A stretch of 9,174 nucleotides of DNA, taken from NCBI GenBank assembly GCA_943354655.1, contig CALRCT010000013.1, forward strand, positions 1 to 9,174, written 5' to 3'. Positions within the stretch are counted from its first letter, which is position 1, and each line of letters starts with the position of its first letter. A program made the position numbers and the translations under genes. The DNA is from an uncultured Candidatus Saccharimonas sp. Its GTDB lineage: Bacteria; Patescibacteriota; Saccharimonadia; Saccharimonadales; SZUA-47. The notes beneath the pieces are model-generated. The model was not told where the DNA came from, searched no databases, and was given only the letters and a program-made list of their open reading frames with translations. Positions 6,878 through 9,174 of the stretch are shown here, piece by piece.

Positions 6878-7440
6878 TAGTAAAATAAAGCCCATATTGT
6901 TGTAATAATGTACAAAGTACCCTATTTAACAGATTGAGTTTATATTATTTTGAACAAATAAAAATGTTGTAGGAATCACTACTTATGCAACAATACCGTC
7001 TAGTACAAACTGAACAATAAAACAGTGTAATTTGATGCTTAATAAGCTGTATAAAACATTTACATATTTGTGGCTATATTTAGGCGCAATACACTGCATT
7101 TTGGTTACCTACAATGGCTATTTTGTAAGCAGTACCACTAACTAATACTGGCTTAGTAAACTTATTTTGCCCTACCCTAACCCAACCAAGCTAACAAGGG
7201 CAATAAAGATCAACTAAACGGCTCTGAGCCTTTAATTAAGATGCCTGCTGGGCGCATTTAAGCTAAGTCTTAGTGTATTTTGCTATGGCAATATAGCAAT
7301 ATTATTTTTGTATTTTGCTGACATGTTTTTTGCGTTAAATTGTCGTGTAAAAGGTTCTAAAATTCTTTATTGCATATTACGCTTGTGCACAGATTTTATA
7401 GATAATTTAGGTCTTTTAAAAAGGCTCTTCAGATACGGCA
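6878..7440. other. AT-rich gene-free region dense in short inverted repeats
   Basis: No frame longer than about 40 codons with a plausible start is present on either strand. The stretch carries many small inverted repeats: GTAC/GTAC at 6910-6920; GCTTA/TAAGC at 7037-7047; CAGTA/TACTG at 7130-7150; TTGCCC/GGGCAA at 7167-7203 around a G-poor loop; GGCTC/GAGCC at 7220-7230; CTAAG/CTTAG at 7263-7273; and TTGCTAT/ATAGCAA at 7280-7299, the last followed by a T-rich run. I recognise no tRNA T-arm and no conserved core of RNase P, tmRNA or SRP RNA. It could be part of a larger structured RNA, a replication-origin region, or unconstrained spacer. Confidence 0.5.
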
Positions 7441-7478
7441 TGTGGATAACTATTTTATTGTGCAAAAACTGTGCAAAA
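7441..7478 (-). promoter_or_regulatory. DnaA-box-like cluster
   Basis: Read on the minus strand, a perfect consensus DnaA box TTATCCACA (7449-7441) is accompanied by two copies of TTTTGCACA (7467-7459 and 7478-7470), each one mismatch from the TTATNCACA consensus and in the same orientation. The two variant copies are part of a 10-bp direct repeat TGTGCAAAAA (plus strand) with an 11-bp period, roughly one helical turn. A further related palindrome TGTGCACA lies at 7384-7391. The cluster ends 5 bp before the -35 box of the rightward promoter, so DnaA could act there in replication initiation or in transcription control. Confidence 0.45.
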
Positions 7479-7483
7479 ATGTG

Positions 7484-7512
7484 TTGACAGTCTTGCTCAT
7501 GCTTTGTAGGAT
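7484..7512 (+). promoter_or_regulatory. Sigma-70-type promoter upstream of comM
   Basis: A perfect TTGACA (7484-7489) is followed after 17 bp by TAGGAT (7507-7512), which matches four of six positions of the -10 consensus including the key first, second and sixth bases. Predicted initiation is near 7519, exactly at the first hairpin of the structured leader. It is the only strong promoter I see for comM, about 190 bp upstream of the start codon. Confidence 0.6.
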
Positions 7513-7518
7513 AAGCAT

Positions 7519-7684
7519 AGCACTTGAATAAAAAAGGTGCTCAAAAACAAAAACGCATCCAGAACAACGGCTTCTCGCAAGCCGTTGTTCCAAGAAAAAA
7601 ATGCGTTAACAAAAACTTCAAAAGACAACAAAAACTAAAAAACATAAAGGCTCATGCTTGCAATCGCAGCGTGAGCCTTTTACA
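7519..7684 (+). ncRNA. Candidate small RNA, or attenuator leader of comM
   Basis: The transcript predicted from the promoter at 7484-7512 is highly structured. It opens with a 6-bp hairpin at its 5' end (AGCACT/GGTGCT, 7519-7541). Next is a nested hairpin: an outer stem AACGCAT/ATGCGTT (7552-7558 with 7601-7607) enclosing a perfect 12-bp stem (7562-7573 with 7579-7590) with a CTCGC loop. An A/C-rich single-stranded spacer (7608-7645) follows, carrying the 10-nt repeat AACAAAAACT twice at a 19-nt period. A 13-bp terminator hairpin with a TTTT tail ends the unit, 30 nt before the comM start. The layout fits an independent sRNA of about 165 nt or a leader that controls read-through into comM. 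I do not recognise a known riboswitch class. Confidence 0.5.
7646..7681 (+). terminator. Intrinsic terminator hairpin just upstream of comM
   Basis: AAAGGCTCATGCT (7646-7658) pairs with AGCGTGAGCCTTT (7668-7680), 13 bp with one T-G wobble, over a 9-nt loop, and the 3' arm runs into TTTT. The G/C-rich core (GGCTCA/TGAGCC) preceded by A residues is a standard intrinsic terminator shape. The T run is short (four), so termination may be partial, as expected if comM is expressed by read-through. No other good promoter lies between it and comM. Confidence 0.6.
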
Positions 7685-7711
7685 TTTAGGCTAGACAGAA
7701 AGGTTAACAGT

Positions 7712-9174
7712 ATGTCCAGCGTTGCTCGATCGGTACAGTTACTTGGTGGTGATGCTTGTTTGGTAGATATTGAATGTCACATGAGTGCTGGCTTGCCAGC
7801 TATATTAGTTGTTGGTATGACCAGCAAGTCTATAGACGAATCTAAAGAACGTCTACGCGCCGCGTTCAGTAGCAGTGGCCTTACCTTTCCCAAGAAAAAA
7901 ATAACTATTAATCTTGCACCTGCAGATATACAAAAACTTGGATCTAGTTTTGATTTGGCTATTGCAGTGTCGATATTGCTTGGAATGGGAGCCGTTCAAA
8001 AATCCAAAGAACAAGACTCATTATATTTTGGCGAACTTGGACTTGATGGTGCTGTACGTCCTGTTCGTGGAATAGTTGGTCGGCTACTCTTTTCTAGGAA
8101 ACAAGGTTACAAAACTGTATTTGTTCCAAAAGAAAACTACGAACAAGCACTGCTTGTTCCGCAAATAACGGTAATACCTGTAGGATCGCTAACAGAAATA
8201 TACGAGCATTTAACTGAAGTAAAATTAATTAAATCTACCGAAACTTTGGGTGGCATTTACAATAAACCTACCAAGTCAGAATTGAACGACATAATAGATT
8301 TTGACGAAGTCATTGGTCAAGAACGCGCCAAACGTGCGCTACTTGTCGCCGCCGCAGGTGGTCATAATGTTCTATTTAATGGACCTCCCGGAATGGGCAA
8401 AAGCATGCTGGCCAAAACTCTACCTGGCATATTACCCGCTCTAACTCACGAAGAAGCACTGCACATAACTCATATACACAGTCTTGGTAATCAGGACACG
8501 CACAAAACTGTTCATACTCGACCCTTTAGAAGCCCACACCACAGCGCTAGCGACGTGTCTATTGTTGGTGGAGGTCAAAACCCACGTCCCGGCGAAATTA
8601 CAATGGCACATGGTGGCGTATTGTTTTTAGATGAGCTTCCAGAATTTAGACGAAGTTCTATAGAATCTTTACGCCAACCATTAGAAGACGGCGTTATAAC
8701 CGTTGCACGAGCAAAAGAAACCGCCACCTACCCTGCGCAGTTTATGTTAGTAGCTACACGCAACCCTTGCCCATGTGGCTATTTTGGATCTTCGCATGAA
8801 TGTACCTGCACGGCGGCGCAAATTTTTGGATACAACAAAAAAATATCTGGACCAATCGAAGACCGAATAGACATTCACGTAACCGTAGACCCCGTTGACC
8901 ACAAAGATTTGTTAAAAGTAAACACGGCTAACACAAGTCAAAAGCTTAGAATAATTGTTGAACAAGTACGAAAAACCCAGTCAGACAGATACGGAAGCAG
9001 TATAACTACAAACGCAACTGCAAGCAGTAAACAAATCAAGCAAAAAATTAATCTTACACCAGAAGCCAAAAATTTGTTAAATACTGCTGCACAACGTCTT
9101 GATTTGTCGCCACGCGTATACATGAAAACCTTAAAAATAGCTCAAACAATTGCCGACTTGTCTAATAGCAACAA
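7712..9174 (+). CDS. comM: ComM-like AAA+ ATPase (YifB/Mg-chelatase-like), 3' end outside the window
   Basis: The open frame covers 487 codons and is still open at the window edge; family members are about 500-510 residues, so only a short C-terminal piece is missing. ComM is a hexameric AAA+ helicase that extends branch migration of incoming single-stranded DNA during natural transformation. The N-terminal ribosomal-S5-like ChlI-type domain spans about 1-165. The AAA+ core (about 205-400) has Walker A GPPGMGKS (224-231), the family signature RSPHHSAS (from Arg273), Walker B VLFLDELPEF (Asp307, Glu308), and a four-cysteine cluster (C353, C355, C364, C366) as in CPCG...CxC of ComM proteins. 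The C-terminal Mg-chelatase-type domain starts near 430. The ATG at 7712 has AGAAAGG 8 nt upstream (7697-7703). Expression probably depends on the promoter at 7484 and on read-through of the terminator at 7646-7681. All catalytic motifs appear intact. Confidence 0.93.
   Translation, partial: MSSVARSVQLLGGDACLVDIECHMSAGLPAILVVGMTSKSIDESKERLRAAFSSSGLTFPKKKITINLAPADIQKLGSSFDLAIAVSILLGMGAVQKSKEQDSLYFGELGLDGAVRPVRGIVGRLLFSRKQGYKTVFVPKENYEQALLVPQITVIPVGSLTEIYEHLTEVKLIKSTETLGGIYNKPTKSELNDIIDFDEVIGQERAKRALLVAAAGGHNVLFNGPPGMGKSMLAKTLPGILPALTHEEALHITHIHSLGNQDTHKTVHTRPFRSPHHSASDVSIVGGGQNPRPGEITMAHGGVLFLDELPEFRRSSIESLRQPLEDGVITVARAKETATYPAQFMLVATRNPCPCGYFGSSHECTCTAAQIFGYNKKISGPIEDRIDIHVTVDPVDHKDLLKVNTANTSQKLRIIVEQVRKTQSDRYGSSITTNATASSKQIKQKINLTPEAKNLLNTAAQRLDLSPRVYMKTLKIAQTIADLSNSN

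Noticed and set aside
6983..7099. A 38-codon minus-strand frame in the gene-free region
   Set aside because: Weak ribosome site, no recognisable protein features, and a length expected by chance in about 1 kb.
7601..7609. Minimal ORF ATG-CGT-TAA after a purine-rich run in the comM leader
   Set aside because: It forms the 3' arm of the outer stem (ATGCGTT), and a start-stop of two codons is likely chance. Only ribosome profiling could show otherwise.
7524..7694. A 56-codon Lys/Arg-rich frame from TTG across the comM leader
   Set aside because: A-rich DNA tends to be free of stops in some frames, it has no proper ribosome site, begins a few bases after the predicted transcription start, and runs through two stems and the terminator. 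RNA structure explains the sequence better.
1..9174. CRISPR arrays, insertion sequences, tRNA genes
   Set aside because: No regularly spaced repeats, no transposase-like protein, no terminal inverted repeats with duplications, and no tRNA T-arm motif were seen.

Overview
The window looks like a piece of a small, AT-rich, gene-dense genome from the Candidate Phyla Radiation (Patescibacteria), most likely Candidatus Saccharibacteria (TM7). This rests on my recollection of protein styles, not on a search: a large surface protein with a conserved-looking basic N-terminus before its signal anchor and an IPNTGPG motif before its last membrane helix; an orphan VirD4/TraG-like ATPase next to a small Pro/Ser-rich protein ending in a charged helical domain; and comM. 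All genes read with the standard code and none has an in-frame TGA, which argues against the groups that recode UGA.

Layout. The left edge holds the first 12 codons of a leftward gene with its own promoter. Diverging from it is a rightward pair (199-2758): a 660-residue secreted/membrane protein with DUF11-like and PKD-like beta domains, then, behind a perfect AGGAGG site, a 191-residue two-helix membrane protein. Converging on these from the right is a leftward cluster (2790-6643): a four-helix membrane protein, a 133-residue low-complexity protein and a 999-residue membrane-anchored ATPase. From about 6650 to 7711 there is over 1 kb without a convincing gene. At the right edge comM (7712 onward) runs off the window just short of its expected end.

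The gene-free kilobase is the most interesting part. On its left side I can draw a minus-strand transcription unit of about 190 nt: an extended -10 promoter, three hairpins including one of about 19 bp, and a terminator-like hairpin with a T-rich tail. On its right side is a plus-strand unit of about 160 nt: a TTGACA promoter, a perfect 12-bp hairpin inside a 7-bp outer stem, an A-rich spacer, and a 13-bp terminator hairpin ending 30 nt before the comM start codon. Between the two lie many short inverted repeats and a cluster of DnaA-box-like 9-mers with one perfect box. So the region may hold two undescribed small RNAs (or structured attenuator leaders of the two outward-facing gene sets), a replication-origin-like or DnaA-regulated site, or both.

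Functionally, ComM (branch-migration helicase of natural transformation) and the VirD4-like ATPase both belong to DNA uptake or transfer families, and the surface protein pair is envelope-associated. Whether they work together cannot be shown from sequence.
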